Assembly (NCBI GenBank): GCA_012798185.1
Contig: JAAZNS010000176.1
Span: 1-14,235 of the forward strand
Direction: 5' to 3'
DNA from: Chloroflexota bacterium
Lineage (GTDB): Bacteria; Chloroflexota; Anaerolineae; Anaerolineales; UBA4823
DNA length: 14,235 nt
In this document: positions 12,512 through 14,235 of the stretch, piece by piece
Layout: each line of letters starts with the position of its first letter
How positions within the stretch are numbered: the stretch's first letter is position 1
Notes under the pieces: generated by a model
What the model saw: the letters and a program-made list of their open reading frames with translations, nothing else
Databases searched by the model: none
What the model was told of the DNA's origin: nothing
Made by a program: the position numbers and the translations under genes

Positions 12512-13993
12512 TTAATCGGCTGAAGATTCTCCAACTTCGGCGATTAATTTTTTATGATTACGACGGTTGACTATCCAGAGAGCTGCCGCAAGTGCGGCTA
12601 TGAAAACAGCAAGATAAGCAGCTAACACACCTAACGATGCACTATCCACCCATGCCCCATAAATGATTCCTGCCAATGTGCTGAATAACGCTACCCAGAG
12701 CACATACACCCATGCTTTTAGTCTTCCAATAATCGTTGCTGTAATGAGAATGCTTTGCAAGCTCAATTCCGGATCAGAAATCAAATAAGCCAATAATGGA
12801 CCTCGATGCATTCCCAAGCTTAGGAACATCTGTGCAATTGGCACCTCTACCAATGTGGGGAAGTACATGAAGACACCGAAGATAACACCCACAAAATTCC
12901 CAAGGAAGGTATTTTGACCAGCAACCACTTCAATCCATTCGGGTTTGATCAGCATTCGAATAATCCCTACTGCGAAAACACCAACAATAAGTAACGGGAA
13001 AATCTGCTTTACAAAGCGCCACGATTCCCACAGAAAATCGCGGGTTTCATCCTCGGTAAGCACTGATTTAATCATCCAACCTAAAATGAGTACAGAAATT
13101 AACACACCAATAAATTTCCCGGTTAGCGCCAGCGAAACACCGCCGGCATATGGCGTCATACCCAATGCAGCAACTAGCAGGGTCAAACCCACCATCGCGG
13201 TTGATATCCATGTCCAATTATTAAAGCCATCATGGATTTTTTCAATCCCCTTCCAAGAGGAGAACCCAATCAGGATCAACATTCCAATCAGGATTGCCCC
13301 TTGAGCTGTAACACCTTCCTCGCCCTTTGCCGGGTCAAATGGTACCAATTTATAGAGATAGTTTTGTAATTGGTCTAAACCTCCAAACGGCAGGTTGACT
13401 TGGGCATAAGCATGTTTGAGAAACTCAAATTGAAAGGTACCAGCAACCAGTAGAAAAACCAAGACAAGCATAAAAATCACCGCTGCCCGGCGCATGGCTG
13501 CCTTTTTAGCAAACATGGCATCGGTGGCGCGATCATGCTCAGCATCTTGTTTACTAAATATTATTGCCATGATAATTCCAATGCCAATTCCAAAAATTAG
13601 TGATAGCACTAACCGGGCGATAGCTAAATCCAAGCCAATCACACTACCTGTGTATGCCAGCGCCAGGATATTAATTGCCGGCGCAACAAATAGAAAAGTA
13701 ATCGCTGGACCAAGCCCGGCACCCTTCTTATAGATACCAGCAAAGAGAGGTATTACCGTGCAAGAGCACACGGCTAGCAAAAATCCTGCAACTGCTGAAG
13801 CGGGATAAGATATATATTTAGGTGTATTTCGACCCAAGAAGCGGGTAATAGTTTCTTTAGGGATCAGTGCTGTCATTGCTCCCGCAATATAGAAAGCCGG
13901 TAGCAAGCACAACAATACATGCGCCGCCAGATAAGAAGCCAAATTTCCAAGTCCCCCTTGTATTAGTGAAGAAAGAAAAGTAAGTATTGTCAT
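12512..13993 (-). CDS. ArsP/DUF318 family permease
   Basis: A 493-residue membrane protein of the permease family that includes ArsP and the SO_0444-type efflux proteins. About ten segments are visible. The hallmark is FLLAVCSCTVIPLFAGIYKKGAGLGPAITFLFVAPAINILAL, with the CSC pair Cys76 and Cys78, and it recurs in the second half as FVGVIFGVFMYFPTLVEVPIAQMFLSLGMHRGPLLAYLISDPELSL. A long middle part between the halves (about residues 150-250) makes it larger than classic ArsP. ATG at 13993 has GGA upstream; the frame extends to a TTG at 14014, which is less likely. Relatives export methylated arsenicals or metals; the CSC pair suggests a thiophilic substrate. With the ArsR protein and the small thioredoxin it forms the most recognisable resistance-like set of the window. 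Confidence 0.9.
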   Translation of the reverse strand: MTILTFLSSLIQGGLGNLASYLAAHVLLCLLPAFYIAGAMTALIPKETITRFLGRNTPKYISYPASAVAGFLLAVCSCTVIPLFAGIYKKGAGLGPAITFLFVAPAINILALAYTGSVIGLDLAIARLVLSLIFGIGIGIIMAIIFSKQDAEHDRATDAMFAKKAAMRRAAVIFMLVLVFLLVAGTFQFEFLKHAYAQVNLPFGGLDQLQNYLYKLVPFDPAKGEEGVTAQGAILIGMLILIGFSSWKGIEKIHDGFNNWTWISTAMVGLTLLVAALGMTPYAGGVSLALTGKFIGVLISVLILGWMIKSVLTEDETRDFLWESWRFVKQIFPLLIVGVFAVGIIRMLIKPEWIEVVAGQNTFLGNFVGVIFGVFMYFPTLVEVPIAQMFLSLGMHRGPLLAYLISDPELSLQSILITATIIGRLKAWVYVLWVALFSTLAGIIYGAWVDSASLGVLAAYLAVFIAALAAALWIVNRRNHKKLIAEVGESSAD

Positions 13994-14035
13994 ATTTTTT
14001 CCAATCCAAATCAATTAATATTTTCCTTTATATAT

Positions 14036-14051
14036 ATTCAAAATATTGAAT
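14036..14051. promoter_or_regulatory. Dyad before the permease, possible ArsR-type operator
   Basis: ATTCAA-AATA-TTGAAT is a perfect six-base inverted repeat with a four-base spacer, 43 bases before the permease start. On the minus strand it is followed directly by TATATATAAAGG, which can serve as a -10 region, and is preceded by TTTACT as a weak -35, so a bound repressor would cover the promoter. ArsR/SmtB operators have this size and AT-rich character. The rest of 13994-14109 is AT-rich and holds no gene I can support. Confidence 0.4.
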
Positions 14052-14109
14052 GTTATTAAGTAAAGAATTTTACGTTCACCAGCGCAAGCAAAAGATTTAT
14101 CACTGTTGT

Positions 14110-14235
14110 TTACGAATTGGGGTTTTTATTCAAACTGAAATGGGGTTTACCAGCACTGCAATTTGGGCAGGTGCAATTGGGTAGTGGTTCAATCAGCAGA
14201 TTTTGAATAATCGTATTGGTTGAAATACCTAACAC
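14110..14235 (-). CDS. C-terminal end of an unknown protein with a CxCxxC motif
   Basis: From the window edge a minus-strand frame of 41 codons stays open and ends in TAA at 14110. It reads VLGISTNTIIQNLLIEPLPN, then CTCPNCSAGKPHFSLNK and a few more polar residues. The CTCPNC motif is a plausible metal-binding tail, and the start resembles a helix-turn-helix of a transposase or regulator. Too little is visible to assign a family, and a chance open frame of this length is possible. If real, the gene ends about 115 bases before the permease start and is on the same strand. Confidence 0.4.
   Translation of the reverse strand: MLGISTNTIIQNLLIEPLPNCTCPNCSAGKPHFSLNKNPNS

Noticed and set aside
1..14235. 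CRISPR array, tRNA, rRNA, complete insertion sequence or prophage
   Set aside because: No regularly spaced repeats, no tRNA-like fold noticed, no complete transposase or phage gene and no flanking inverted repeats were seen by reading.

Overview
The window looks like part of a chromosome from an anaerobic bacterium, most likely Chloroflexota (Anaerolineae-like). This rests on the overall style of the ABC-2 ATPase, on a membrane VKOR/thioredoxin/CcdA thiol set, and on a high density of small iron-sulfur and cysteine-rich proteins. The taxonomic call is inference from protein character, not from a marker gene. Every credible gene lies on the minus strand, so transcription runs from position 14235 down to 1. 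No rRNA, tRNA, CRISPR array, complete insertion sequence or phage gene is visible.

In order of transcription: a partial C-terminus ending in a CxCxxC motif (14235-14110); an AT-rich gap with a dyad that could be an ArsR-type operator; a large ArsP/DUF318-type permease (13993-12512); a small CxxC thioredoxin-like protein (12439-12191); a CPA2-type cation/proton antiporter (12136-10865); a truncated NifX-like remnant (10838-10713); a small CPECG membrane protein (10646-10380); a ferredoxin with an unknown C-terminal domain (10316-9687); a cysteine-rich 59-residue protein (9629-9450); a second two-cluster ferredoxin (9445-9143); and a stand-alone HdrA-like protein (9118-8741). A hairpin at 8699-8727 and a 134-bp gap separate this first block from a second one.

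The second block is a ProC-like oxidoreductase that lacks the usual active-site motifs (8606-7797), an ArsR regulator (7767-7471), a DUF169 protein (7453-6680), a lone cNMP-type domain (6608-6123), a small four-cysteine protein (6112-5780), two adjacent YlbF-family proteins (5762-4971), a small ferredoxin (4955-4752), a thioredoxin-VKOR fusion (4755-3451), a membrane-anchored thioredoxin (3485-3033), CcdA (3025-2351) and a second anchored thioredoxin-like protein with a CxC site (2347-1886). It runs directly into a PIG-L deacetylase (1878-1162) and an ABC-2 exporter (1165-218, and 231 to the edge).

Reading the genes together, this is a dense thiol and iron-sulfur module under apparent ArsR control. 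Cytoplasmic ferredoxins and an HdrA-like protein could supply or sense electrons. CcdA carries reducing power across the membrane to anchored thioredoxins. The VKOR fusion can oxidise thiols on the outer face. The permease plus small thioredoxin and the ArsR protein suggest a metalloid or thiophilic-metal signal. The paired YlbF proteins and the regulatory-looking cNMP, DUF169 and four-cysteine proteins suggest a redox-sensing component. That the genes act as one system is inference. The individual family calls are mostly firm.
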